Shown piece by piece: positions 7,469-16,007 of a stretch of DNA of 64,000 bases. Source of the DNA: JAZKDW01 sp040387375 (GTDB lineage: Bacteria > Pseudomonadota > Gammaproteobacteria > Burkholderiales > Burkholderiaceae_D). The stretch lies in contig JAZKDW010000023.1 of assembly GCA_040387375.1 (NCBI GenBank), forward strand, positions 1-64,000, in the 5' to 3' direction. Position numbers and translations under genes: made by a program. Under the pieces are notes generated by a model, which saw only the letters and a list, made by a program, of their open reading frames with translations, had not been told where the DNA came from and ran no database searches. The stretch's first letter is position 1; every line of letters begins with the position of its first letter.

Positions 7469-10093
7469 ATGAACTCGTCAGAAATCCGCGATAAATTCCT
7501 CAAGTTTTTCGAATCCAAAGGCCATGCGATCGTGCGCTCGTCGAGCCTGGTGCCCGGCAACGATCCGACCCTGCTGTTCACCAATTCAGGCATGGTGCAG
7601 TTCAAGGACGTATTCCTTGGCACCGACAAGCGCAACTATGTGCGCGCAACGTCCGTGCAGCGCTGCCTGCGCGCCGGCGGTAAACACAATGACCTTGAAA
7701 ATGTCGGCTACACGGCGCGCCACCACACGTTTTTCGAAATGCTCGGCAACTGGTCGTTCGGGGATTATTTCAAGCGCGATTCGCTGGTCTGGGCCTGGGA
7801 ACTGCTGACCAAGGTGTATGGATTGCCGGCCGAGAAGTTATGGGCCACGGTCTATGAGACCGATGACGAGGCGTATGACATCTGGGTCAATGTGATCGGG
7901 CTGCCGAAAGAACGTGTGGTGCGCATCGGCGACAACAAGGGCGCGCCGTTCGCATCGGATAATTTCTGGCAGATGGCGGAAACCGGCCCCTGCGGCCCGT
8001 GTTCCGAAATCTTCTTCGACCATGGCCCCGACATCTGGGGCGGGCCGCCGGGCAGCGCCGAGCAGGATGGCGATCGTTATATTGAAATCTGGAACAATGT
8101 GTTCATGCAATTCGATCGCCAGATCGATCCGAAAACCGGCGAATTCACGCTGACGCCTTTGCCAAAACCCTGCGTCGATACCGGCATGGGACTGGAACGG
8201 CTGGCAGCGGTGCTGCAGCACGTCCACGGCAATTACGAAATCGACCTGTTCAGCCGTCTGATCAAAGCCGCCGCCAGGGAAACCGGCACCGAAGACTTGA
8301 GCAACAATTCATTGAAGGTGATTGCCGATCATATCCGCGCCTGCTCGTTCCTGATCGTCGACGGTGTGATTCCGGGCAGCGAAGGACGCAGCTATGTCCT
8401 GCGCCGCATCATTCGCCGCGCGCTGCGCCACGGCCACAAGCTGGGCCAGACCAAACCCTTCTTCTATCGCCTGGTCAAGGACCTGGTGCTGGAGATGGGC
8501 GATGCTTATCCCGAACTGCCGGAGGCCGCGTCGCGCGTCGAGCAGGTGCTGAAGCAGGAAGAAGAGCGTTTTGGCGAAACCCTCGAAAACGGCATGAAGA
8601 TTCTCGAAGCGGCGCTGGCCAGGGATCCCGCCAACCTCGATGGCAAGACCGCCTTCACCTTGTACGACACCTTTGGTTTTCCGCTCGACCTGACCGCCGA
8701 CATCTGCCGCGAACGTGATGTGACGCTGGATGAAGCAGGCTTCAACGCCGCGATGGCGCACCAGAAATCGACCGCGCGCGCCGCCGGCAAATTCGAGATG
8801 GCCGCCGCAGTGGAATACAAGGGCGAGAAGACCAGATTTGTCGGTTACGACACGCTGGCGCAGGAGGGCAAAGTGATTGCGCTTTACCTCGGAGGCAGCG
8901 CGGTGCAGAAGATCGAACCGGGCCAGCAGGCGATCGTGGTGCTCGACAGCACGCCGTTTTACGCCGAGTCGGGCGGCCAGGCCGGCGACACCGGCATACT
9001 GGAAACGGATGCCGCCACATTTGATGTCGCCGATACGCACAAGATCCAGGCCGATGTATTCGGTCACCATGGCGAGTTGACCCGCGGCTCGCTGGCGGTT
9101 GGCGATACGGTCAACGCCAGGGTCAATACTTCAGTGCGCGCGCAGATCATGCGCAACCACTCGGCCACCCATCTGATGCACAAGGCCCTGCGCATGGTGC
9201 TGGGCGGCCATGTATCGCAAAAAGGCTCGCTGGTCGACGCCGAAAAAACCCGTTTTGACTTCAGTCACAATGCGCCGCTGACGGCCGATGAAATCCGCCG
9301 CGTCGAAGCGATCGTCAATCATGAAATCCTCGCCAACGAGGCAACCGAAGCGAAGCTCATGCCTTACGACGATGCGGTCAAGCACGGCGCGATGGCGCTG
9401 TTCGGCGAAAAATATGGCGACGAGGTGCGTGTGCTCGGCATCGGTTCGTCGCGCGAATTGTGCGGCGGCACCCACGTCGCCCGCACCGGCGACATCGGTC
9501 TGTTCAAGATCGTGGCCGAAGGCGGCGTGGCCGCCGGCATCCGCCGTGTGGAAGCGGTGACCGGCGAGAATTCGCTGGCCCTGGTGCAGGGGCTGAACAG
9601 CCGTGTCAATGAAGCGGCAGCGCTGCTCAAGGCGCAGCCGGAAGAGCTGACACAACGCATCCAGCAGGTGCAGGATCACGTCAGGTCGCTGGAAAAGGAA
9701 CTGGCCACGATGAAGTCCAGGCTTGCCGCCAGCCAGGGCGACGAACTGGTGGCGCAGGCAGTCGACGTCAACGGCATCAAGGTGCTGGCCGCCACGCTGG
9801 CCGGCGCCGATGTGGCGACGCTGCGCGAAACGATGGACAAGCTGAAGGACAAGCTGAAATCGGCGGCGATCGTGCTGGCCGCGGTCAATGAGGGCAAGGT
9901 CAGCCTGATCGCCGGCGTCACCTCGGATGCCACCTCGAAGGTGAAAGCCGGCGAGCTGGTGAATTTTGTCGCGCAGCAGGTAGGCGGCAAAGGCGGCGGC
10001 CGTCCCGACATGGCGCAAGCCGGCGGCACCGACCCGAGCGGCCTCGACAAGGCGCTGGGCGGCGTCGTCAACTGGGTACGGGAGCGTTCATGA
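7469..10093 (+). CDS. alaS: alanyl-tRNA synthetase
   Basis: Charges tRNA-Ala and edits mischarged Ser and Gly. 874 residues from the ATG at 7469; an in-frame TTG at 7445 is a weaker alternative. The class II catalytic core is at the N-terminus ('SSSLVPGNDPTLLFTNSGM', 'ENVGYTARHHTFFEMLGNW'). The editing domain carries the zinc motifs 'HSATHLMH' and 'CGGTH'. The C-terminal coiled coil and DHHA1 domain end in 'GGKGGGRPDMAQAGG'. The stop overlaps the next ATG by four bases, so the NUDIX gene is probably co-translated. Confidence 0.98.
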   Translation: MNSSEIRDKFLKFFESKGHAIVRSSSLVPGNDPTLLFTNSGMVQFKDVFLGTDKRNYVRATSVQRCLRAGGKHNDLENVGYTARHHTFFEMLGNWSFGDYFKRDSLVWAWELLTKVYGLPAEKLWATVYETDDEAYDIWVNVIGLPKERVVRIGDNKGAPFASDNFWQMAETGPCGPCSEIFFDHGPDIWGGPPGSAEQDGDRYIEIWNNVFMQFDRQIDPKTGEFTLTPLPKPCVDTGMGLERLAAVLQHVHGNYEIDLFSRLIKAAARETGTEDLSNNSLKVIADHIRACSFLIVDGVIPGSEGRSYVLRRIIRRALRHGHKLGQTKPFFYRLVKDLVLEMGDAYPELPEAASRVEQVLKQEEERFGETLENGMKILEAALARDPANLDGKTAFTLYDTFGFPLDLTADICRERDVTLDEAGFNAAMAHQKSTARAAGKFEMAAAVEYKGEKTRFVGYDTLAQEGKVIALYLGGSAVQKIEPGQQAIVVLDSTPFYAESGGQAGDTGILETDAATFDVADTHKIQADVFGHHGELTRGSLAVGDTVNARVNTSVRAQIMRNHSATHLMHKALRMVLGGHVSQKGSLVDAEKTRFDFSHNAPLTADEIRRVEAIVNHEILANEATEAKLMPYDDAVKHGAMALFGEKYGDEVRVLGIGSSRELCGGTHVARTGDIGLFKIVAEGGVAAGIRRVEAVTGENSLALVQGLNSRVNEAAALLKAQPEELTQRIQQVQDHVRSLEKELATMKSRLAASQGDELVAQAVDVNGIKVLAATLAGADVATLRETMDKLKDKLKSAAIVLAAVNEGKVSLIAGVTSDATSKVKAGELVNFVAQQVGGKGGGRPDMAQAGGTDPSGLDKALGGVVNWVRERS

Positions 10094-10623
10094 CTTACCA
10101 GTATTGTCCGATGTGCGCGGTGCCTTTGATCATGCGCGCCGATCCCGCCGCGGAAGGCGGCAAGCAGCGGCTGGCCTGCCCGGATGGACACTGGACACAT
10201 TGGGATAATCCGCTGCCGGTGCTGGCGGCGGTGATTGAACTTGACGGCAAGATTTTATTGGCGCGCAATGCGGCATGGGCTGAAAAACGGTTCGCGCTGA
10301 TCACCGGCTTCATGGAGCGAGGCGAAACGCCGGAACAGGGCGTGGCACGAGAGATAAAGGAAGAAACCGATCTCGACGCCGTCGACATCACGCTGATCGG
10401 CGTCTATGAGTTCATCCGCAAGAATGAATTGATCATTGCCTACCATGTCAAGGCCAGCGGCGAGATCCGCCTGTCCGAGGAATTGCTGGAATACCGGCTG
10501 GTCGCGCCGGAGAAGCTGCGGCCGTGGAAAGCTGGAACCGGTTATGCGGTAGCCGACTGGCTGCAGTCGCGCGGTTTCCCGGTCCAGTTTGTCGAGACAT
10601 CGCTGGATTCGGTCGCCACCTGA
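10090..10623 (+). CDS. NUDIX hydrolase with N-terminal zinc-ribbon-like motif
   Basis: 177 residues. A Cys-rich start ('YCPMCAVPL' then 'LACPDGHWTH') suggests a small zinc ribbon, as in NudC-related proteins. The NUDIX box is complete ('GFMERGETPEQGVAREIKEE'), so it should hydrolyse a nucleoside diphosphate linked to another moiety, with Mg2+. The substrate is not determinable; the ribbon plus NUDIX layout favours nucleotide cofactors, but the protein is shorter than NudC (about 257 residues). The ATGA overlap with alaS indicates translational coupling. Confidence 0.85.
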   Translation: MTYQYCPMCAVPLIMRADPAAEGGKQRLACPDGHWTHWDNPLPVLAAVIELDGKILLARNAAWAEKRFALITGFMERGETPEQGVAREIKEETDLDAVDITLIGVYEFIRKNELIIAYHVKASGEIRLSEELLEYRLVAPEKLRPWKAGTGYAVADWLQSRGFPVQFVETSLDSVAT

Positions 10624-10705
10624 TGATGCATTAAAGCACTAATTTGCTGCGACGCATCAATGTGGATCATTTGGAGTAGAATCTGGGCAACTATCACTTA
10701 CGAGC

Positions 10706-10939
10706 ATGAGCATGGACTTTCAAAAGGAACTCGACGCCCGCGGTCTTAATTGCCCGCTGCCGATCTTGAAAGCAAAGAAGGCGCTGGCAGAAATGACGAC
10801 AGGTGAAGTACTGCGTGTGGTCGCGACCGACCCTGGTTCGGTCAGGGATTTTCAGGCATTTGCAAAGCAGACCGGCAACGCGCTGGTCGAGCATACGCAA
10901 AACGATAATGAATTTGTGTTTTTCATGCGGCGCAAATAG
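10706..10939 (+). CDS. tusA: TusA/SirA-family sulfur carrier protein
   Basis: 77 residues. The family motif 'LNCPLPILKAKKAL' is present, with the CPxP cysteine that carries the persulfide sulfur. The C-terminal beta strand ends in 'NEFVFFMRR', typical of TusA-like proteins. In E. coli TusA relays sulfur from IscS for 2-thiouridine formation in tRNA; paralogues serve other sulfur transfers, so the exact role here is inferred. A TAGAAT -10-like hexamer lies at 10677-10682. ATG 10706 and ATG 10712 are both possible starts. Confidence 0.85.
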   Translation: MSMDFQKELDARGLNCPLPILKAKKALAEMTTGEVLRVVATDPGSVRDFQAFAKQTGNALVEHTQNDNEFVFFMRRK

Positions 10940-11149
10940 CGCCGTAGTGCTGACGGATACGATTAGCCCATGTGTTCGCAGAGGTGACGTATTTTTTACA
11001 GAAAATCAACAGTCATTTCACACCCCGGCCATAAGCCGGTTCCCGATTTGAAAAGCGTCAAAGACTTTTTATCGGGAGATGCTGGCCACAGTCCCAGGTT
11101 ATTAAAAGAACGGTCGTGCTATATTTCTGCAGGCTGTCTGGTTCTCTTC

Positions 11150-11155
11150 TATAAT
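11150..11155 (+). promoter_or_regulatory. -10 element candidate for etfBA
   Basis: A TATAAT lies 52 bases before the etfB ATG, inside a 267-bp intergenic region with no other clear signal. No convincing -35 hexamer is seen. Confidence 0.4.
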
Positions 11156-11206
11156 CCGGTTTGAATTTACGATTACGACAATACGATTTTTTTCAAAGGC
11201 AGAGCT

Positions 11207-11956
11207 ATGAAAGTACTGGTTCCAGTCAAGCGTGTGGTTGACTACAACGTCAAGGTGCGTGTCAAGTCCGACGGTTCGGGCGTCGATATCGCCAACGTCA
11301 AGATGTCCATGAATCCCTTCGACGAGATCGCGGTCGAAGAAGCGATGCGGCTCAAGGAAGCCGGCACCGCCACCGAAGTCATCGCCGTCTCCTGCGGCGT
11401 CACCCAGTGCCAGGAAACCCTGCGCACCGCCATGGCCATCGGCGCCGACCGCGCCATCCTGGTCGACACCGACGTCGAACTGCAGCCGCTGGCCGTCGCC
11501 AAGCTGCTCAAGGCCGTCGCCGACAAGGAACAGCCGCAACTGATCATCCTCGGCAAGCAAGCCATCGATGACGACAGCAACCAGACCGGCCAGATGCTCG
11601 CCGCGCTGCTGGGCTGGCCGCAAGCCACCTTCGCCTCCAAGGTCGTGATCGCCGACGGCAAGGCCACCGTCACCCGTGAAGTCGACGGCGGACTGGAAAC
11701 CATCGCCCTGACGCTGCCGGCCATCGTCACCACCGACCTGCGCCTCAACGAGCCGCGTTACGTGACGCTGCCCAACATCATGAAGGCCAAGAAAAAAACC
11801 CTGGACGTGCACAAGCCGGCCGACCTGGGCGTCGATGTCACGCCGCGCCTGAAAACGCTGAAAGTCTCCGAGCCGCCCAAGCGCTCGGCCGGCGTGCTGG
11901 TGCCCGACGTCGCGACGCTGGTTGCCAAGCTGCGTAACGAAGCCAAAGTCATTTAA
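11207..11956 (+). CDS. etfB: electron transfer flavoprotein beta subunit
   Basis: Together with EtfA it carries electrons from acyl-CoA dehydrogenases to ETF-quinone oxidoreductase. 249 residues, the family size. The start 'MKVLVPVKRVVDYNVKVRV' and the beta-subunit signature 'VTREVDGGLETIALTLPAIV' followed by 'LRLNEPRYVTLPNIMKAKKK' are textbook; the latter stretch is the region methylated in related EtfB proteins. etfA starts 15 bases after the stop with its own AAGGAA site, and an ACAD gene follows, giving a three-gene oxidation block. Confidence 0.97.
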   Translation: MKVLVPVKRVVDYNVKVRVKSDGSGVDIANVKMSMNPFDEIAVEEAMRLKEAGTATEVIAVSCGVTQCQETLRTAMAIGADRAILVDTDVELQPLAVAKLLKAVADKEQPQLIILGKQAIDDDSNQTGQMLAALLGWPQATFASKVVIADGKATVTREVDGGLETIALTLPAIVTTDLRLNEPRYVTLPNIMKAKKKTLDVHKPADLGVDVTPRLKTLKVSEPPKRSAGVLVPDVATLVAKLRNEAKVI

Positions 11957-11971
11957 TTTCAAGGAACCTTC

Positions 11972-12901
11972 ATGGCCGCACTCGTCATTGCTGAACACGA
12001 CAACACGTCGTTAAAAGGAAGTACCCTCAACACCATCACCGCCGCCCTCCAGTGCGGCGGTGATGTCCATGTCCTCGTCGCCGGCCACAATTGCGGTGCT
12101 GCCGCGGAAGCCGCTTCGAAGATCGCCGGTGTCGCCAAGGTGCTGGTCGCCGATGCGGCGCAATTCGGCGACGGCCTGGCGGAAAACATCGCCGAGCAGG
12201 CGCTGGCGCTGGCAAAGGATTATTCGCATATCCTGGCGCCCGCCACCGCCTACGGCAAGAACATCCTGCCGCGCGTGGCGGCCCGGCTCGATGTCGGCCA
12301 GATTTCGGAAATCACCAAGGTCGATGCGCCCGATACGTTCGAGCGTCCGATCTATGCCGGCAATGCGATTGCGATGGTGCAGTCGCTCGATGCGATCAAG
12401 GTCATCACCGTACGCACGACCGGCTTCGATGCGGCGGCTGCCGGCGGTTCGGCGGCGATTGAAAACGTGACGGCGGTCGCCGATTCGGGCAAGTCCGCCT
12501 TCGTGTCGCGCGAGCTGGCGAAATCGGATCGTCCTGAACTGACTGCAGCAAAAGTCATCGTGTCCGGCGGGCGCGGCATGGGATCGGGCGAGAACTTCAA
12601 GATCCTCGAGCCGCTGGCCGACAAGCTGGGTGCGGGCATGGGCGCGTCGCGCGCGGCGGTCGATGCCGGTTATGTGCCGAACGACTGGCAAGTGGGCCAG
12701 ACCGGCAAGATCGTGGCGCCGCAGCTGTATATCGCGGTGGGCATTTCGGGTGCGATCCAGCATCTGGCGGGCATGAAGGATTCGAAGGTGATCGTGGCGA
12801 TCAACAAGGATCCGGAAGCGCCGATCTTTTCCGTGGCCGATTATGGCATCGTTGGTGACCTGTTCACGATCGTGCCGGAACTGGTGAAAGAGCTGGGTTA
12901 A
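11972..12901 (+). CDS. etfA: electron transfer flavoprotein alpha subunit
   Basis: 309 residues. The C-terminal FAD domain shows 'VSGGRGMGSGENFKILEPLA', 'GASRAAVDAGYVPNDWQVGQ', 'YIAVGISGAIQHLAGMKDS' and 'VAINKDPEAPIFSVADYGIV', the standard FAD-binding elements. It forms the ETF heterodimer with EtfB, encoded directly upstream. The next gene, an acyl-CoA dehydrogenase, is a likely electron donor. A very long open frame on the opposite strand (12011-14827) is a codon-bias shadow and not a gene. Confidence 0.97.
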   Translation: MAALVIAEHDNTSLKGSTLNTITAALQCGGDVHVLVAGHNCGAAAEAASKIAGVAKVLVADAAQFGDGLAENIAEQALALAKDYSHILAPATAYGKNILPRVAARLDVGQISEITKVDAPDTFERPIYAGNAIAMVQSLDAIKVITVRTTGFDAAAAGGSAAIENVTAVADSGKSAFVSRELAKSDRPELTAAKVIVSGGRGMGSGENFKILEPLADKLGAGMGASRAAVDAGYVPNDWQVGQTGKIVAPQLYIAVGISGAIQHLAGMKDSKVIVAINKDPEAPIFSVADYGIVGDLFTIVPELVKELG

Positions 12902-12991
12902 TCCTGCCAGGTCAAACAAAATAGTTAAAACAATAAGGGCAGGGTGTGTGGTGTTGTCGCCGCTGCCCTGCCCAAATTTTTGGAGAATCAT

Positions 12992-14782
12992 ATGAGCTAC
13001 GTCGCCCCCTTGAAGGACATGCTGTTCGTGATGAACGAACTGGCTGGCCTGTCCGCCGTCAATGCATTGCCCGGCTGTGAAGATGCGACACCGGAAACCG
13101 TTGAAGCGGTGCTGGAAGAGAATGCCCGGTTTTGCAGCGAAGTGGTGGCGCCGCTCAACTTTGCCGGCGACCAGGCGCCGAGTTTCTGGCGTGAAGGTGA
13201 AGTGGTCACCAGCAAGGGATTCAAGGAGGCGTTCAAGGCTTATGGCGACGCTGGCTGGCAAGGTGTGCAGCATCCGCTTGAATTCGGCGGCCAGGGTTTG
13301 CCGAAGCTGGTGGCGACGCCATGCATCGAAATGCTCAACTCCGCCAATCTGTCGTTTGCGCTTTGCCCGTTGCTGACCGATGGCGCGATCGAGGCGCTGA
13401 TCACGGCCGGCAGCGATCATCTGAAAAAAACCTACCTCGCAAATCTGATTTCCGGCAAGTGGACCGGCACCATGAACCTGACCGAACCGCAAGCCGGCTC
13501 CGACCTGGCGATGGTGCGTTCGCGCGCCGTGCCGCAGGGCGATGGCACTTACAAAGTGTTCGGCACCAAGATCTTCATCACTTACGGTGAGCACGACATG
13601 GCGGAGAACATCATCCACCTGGTGCTGGCGCGCACGCCGGACGCACCGGAAGGCGTCAAGGGAATCTCGCTGTTTGTCGTGCCGAAATTCATGGTCAATG
13701 ACGATGGCTCGATTGGCGCGCGCAATGACGTGCATTGCGTGTCGATCGAACACAAGCTCGGCATCAAGGCCAGCCCGACCGCGGTGCTGCAGTTCGGCGA
13801 TCACGGCGGCGCCATCGGCACGCTGGTCGGCCAGGAAAACCGCGGCCTGGAATACATGTTCATCATGATGAATGCCGCGCGTTTTGCGGTCGGCATGCAA
13901 GGCATTGCGGTCGCCGAGCGGGCTTACCAGCAAGCGGTGCATTACGCCAAGGACCGCGTGCAATCGCGCGACCTGGCAGGTTCCGCCGGTCCCGTCACGA
14001 TCATTCATCAACCCGATGTGCGGCGCATGCTGATGTCGATGCGCTCGCAGATTGAAGCCGCGCGCGCCTTGTCCTACGTGACAGCGGCGGCGTCCGATGC
14101 GGCGCATCATCATCCCGATGAAGCGATGCGCAAGGCAAACCAGTCCTTCTACGAATACATGGTGCCGATCGTAAAAGGCTGGTCCACTGAATTGTCGATC
14201 GATGTTGCATCGACCGGCGTGCAAGTGCATGGCGGCATGGGATTTATCGAAGAGACGGGCGCCGCCCAGCATTATCGCGACGCGCGCATCCTGACGATCT
14301 ACGAAGGCACCACGGCCATCCAGGCGAATGACCTGGTGGGCCGCAAGACGGCGCGTGATGGCGGCGCGACGGCAAAAGGCATTCTTGCGCAAGTGCGCCA
14401 GACCGAATCGGAACTCGCGGCATTCACCTCGGGCGATCTGGCGGCAATTCACACGCAGCTGGCCGCTGGTTCCAAGGCACTGGATGAGGTGGTGACTTAC
14501 ATTGTCGGCAATATCAAGTCCGATATCAAAGGTGTGTTCGCCGGCAGCGTGTTGTACCTGAAGCTGGCCGGCATCGTGCTGGGCGGATGGCAAATGGCGC
14601 GTGCGGCGCTGGTGGCTGAGCAAAAGATCAAGGCAGGCGAGGGTGATGCGAAGTTTTATCAGGCAAAGATTGCCACAGCACGCTTTTTTGCGGATCACGT
14701 GCTGTCGCAGGCCGCCGGATATCGCACTGCAATTGTCGATGGCAGCGCCGGCGTAATGGCACTTGCGGAAGAATCGTTTTAA
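12992..14782 (+). CDS. acyl-CoA dehydrogenase (large, with ACAD C-terminal extension)
   Basis: 596 residues from the ATG at 12992, chosen over an upstream in-frame start because TGGAGAA precedes it. The core shows the substrate and FAD loop 'MNLTEPQAGSDLAMVRSRA' and the C-terminal catalytic glutamate in 'ILTIYEGTTAIQANDLVGRK'. The extra 150 or so residues at the end match the C-terminal domain of the long bacterial ACAD class seen in FadE-like paralogues. It oxidises an acyl-CoA to the enoyl-CoA and passes electrons to the ETF encoded just upstream. Chain-length preference cannot be read from sequence. Confidence 0.95.
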   Translation: MSYVAPLKDMLFVMNELAGLSAVNALPGCEDATPETVEAVLEENARFCSEVVAPLNFAGDQAPSFWREGEVVTSKGFKEAFKAYGDAGWQGVQHPLEFGGQGLPKLVATPCIEMLNSANLSFALCPLLTDGAIEALITAGSDHLKKTYLANLISGKWTGTMNLTEPQAGSDLAMVRSRAVPQGDGTYKVFGTKIFITYGEHDMAENIIHLVLARTPDAPEGVKGISLFVVPKFMVNDDGSIGARNDVHCVSIEHKLGIKASPTAVLQFGDHGGAIGTLVGQENRGLEYMFIMMNAARFAVGMQGIAVAERAYQQAVHYAKDRVQSRDLAGSAGPVTIIHQPDVRRMLMSMRSQIEAARALSYVTAAASDAAHHHPDEAMRKANQSFYEYMVPIVKGWSTELSIDVASTGVQVHGGMGFIEETGAAQHYRDARILTIYEGTTAIQANDLVGRKTARDGGATAKGILAQVRQTESELAAFTSGDLAAIHTQLAAGSKALDEVVTYIVGNIKSDIKGVFAGSVLYLKLAGIVLGGWQMARAALVAEQKIKAGEGDAKFYQAKIATARFFADHVLSQAAGYRTAIVDGSAGVMALAEESF

Positions 14783-14800
14783 GCGATACCGCACTGCTGG

Positions 14801-14832
14801 AAAAAATGGCGGCCTCCGGGCCGCCATTTTTT
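14801..14832. terminator. bidirectional rho-independent terminator after the ACAD gene
   Basis: A 14-bp stem (AAAAAATGGCGGCC at 14801-14814, complement at 14819-14832) with a TCCG loop, flanked by A and T tracts on both sides. It starts 19 bases past the ACAD stop, so it closes the etfBA-ACAD unit. Confidence 0.9.
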
Positions 14833-14935
14833 TTTGCCGGCATGAGGTATATCAAGGCATTCGTGCTCGTCCTTCTCGGTTTGGCGTGGCCTGCTCTACA
14901 CTGGCTTTCATGCGTTCCGATGTCGGAGGGTGTTC

Positions 14936-15376
14936 ATGAAACGTCGCGTCATCGTGATGTTGAGTTTGCTGATGGGATTGCTGGCACCGTTGGCAACATG
15001 CGGCGCGTCCGCAGAGGAAGTGGCGGCTCCCGATGCGCAGGAGATTCACGCCCTTGTGCAGGAACAGCTCGAAGCGTTTGCCAATGATGATGCGGAAAAG
15101 GCATTCGACCTGACCACTGATTCCGCGCGCGAGCAACTGGGAAGCGCGGATGATTTTTTGCTCATGATCAAAACGGAATATCCGGCCATCTACCGGCACC
15201 GGCGCGCGCTGTTCTCGGTGGCGGAAAGTGTCGCCGGCAACACCTTCCAGATAGTGCGCCTTACCGATGGCGAAAACAATGTGTGGCTGGCGATTTATCA
15301 GGTGGAGCGTGAATCGAATGGGCGCTGGAAAATCGACGGATGTATTCTCGTTGCGACGTCCAGCGTCTCCATTTGA
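14936..15376 (+). CDS. secreted DUF4864-type protein
   Basis: 146 residues from the ATG at 14936, six bases after GGAGGG. An N-terminal signal peptide ('RRVIVMLSLLMGLLAPLAT') is followed by a single small domain ('ALVQEQLEAFANDDAEKAFD', 'WLAIYQVERESNGRWKIDGC') that looks like the SnoaL/NTF2-like fold of DUF4864. It is exported to the periplasm. The single mature cysteine close to the cleavage region is not in a convincing lipobox. Function unknown; it may be co-transcribed with the DUF1059 gene 75 bases downstream. Confidence 0.75.
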   Translation: MKRRVIVMLSLLMGLLAPLATCGASAEEVAAPDAQEIHALVQEQLEAFANDDAEKAFDLTTDSAREQLGSADDFLLMIKTEYPAIYRHRRALFSVAESVAGNTFQIVRLTDGENNVWLAIYQVERESNGRWKIDGCILVATSSVSI

Positions 15377-15451
15377 CGGATGCCGGACCGCGGATCAGGC
15401 GCTCCGGCGCCCCCGGCGAATTTTTTTACAATATACAATCAGGAGATGACC

Positions 15452-15667
15452 ATGGCTCGCAAATACATAGACTGCCGCGAAATGCCAAGTGAGAAAAATT
15501 GCACGGTGGCGCTCAGCGCCGACAGCGAACAGGAATTGCTGGAAGCCGCCGTGCAGCATGCCGTGTCGATTCACAAGCATGAAGACACGCCGGAACTGCG
15601 TCAACAACTCAAACAGTTATTCAAGGAGGGCTCACCGCCGGTCGAGCGGCCGGTCAGCACGGCCTGA
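15452..15667 (+). CDS. DUF1059 family small protein
   Basis: 71 residues. 'ARKYIDCREMPSEKNCTVAL' followed by 'EQELLEAAVQHAVSIHKHED' is the pattern of DUF1059 proteins, with paired Cys residues near the N-terminus and a His-rich helix that could bind metal. The start at 15452 is favoured because AGGAG lies six bases before it; ATG 15446 is too close to that site. Role unknown. Confidence 0.8.
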   Translation: MARKYIDCREMPSEKNCTVALSADSEQELLEAAVQHAVSIHKHEDTPELRQQLKQLFKEGSPPVERPVSTA

Positions 15668-15770
15668 TTTTTGCAGGGCCTTGTGACGGGCGCGTAAGTA
15701 AATATCGCTTGCCCGTCACCCATTCCGTATTGCCTCCGGAGCAGGTTTGCCATTGCCATTGATGACGTAT

Positions 15771-15933
15771 TAGTGGGTCACTTGGCAACAGCCTACGCAT
15801 AAAAGCGCGTCTTTTTGGGTCATGCGTCGTTGCCAATCCGCGCGATAGCTAGGCTATCGCTGTGGTTGGCGCCTCGCCTGACCCAAAAATCCATCGCTTT
15901 TATTTGCGCAGTCCGTTGCCAAGTGACCCACTA
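15771..15933. repeat. 163-bp nested inverted-repeat element (MITE- or REP-like)
   Basis: The ends are a perfect 19-bp inverted repeat: TAGTGGGTCACTTGGCAAC at 15771-15789 and its exact complement at 15915-15933. Inside, 15797-15822 pairs imperfectly with 15879-15909 (shared GCATAAAAGCG-like and TTTTTGGGTCA blocks). The centre, 15832-15870, is a third stem closing on GCGATAGC-TAG-GCTATCGC. Transcribed or single-stranded, the whole unit would fold into one long cruciform. It contains no open frame and no obvious target-site duplication. It sits in a 340-bp gap between two + strand genes. Confidence 0.8.
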
Positions 15934-16007
15934 GCACTATTTCGCGTATGCTCATCAGGACAACGGGTTTTCAATCAAATTGCAACTCACCTCCTGGGGC
16001 ATCCGGA

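Noticed and set aside
12011..14827. 938-codon open frame on the minus strand opposite etfA and the ACAD gene
   Set aside because: It is antisense to two certain genes and its translation is His/Arg-rich without any domain. It arises from GC-rich third positions.
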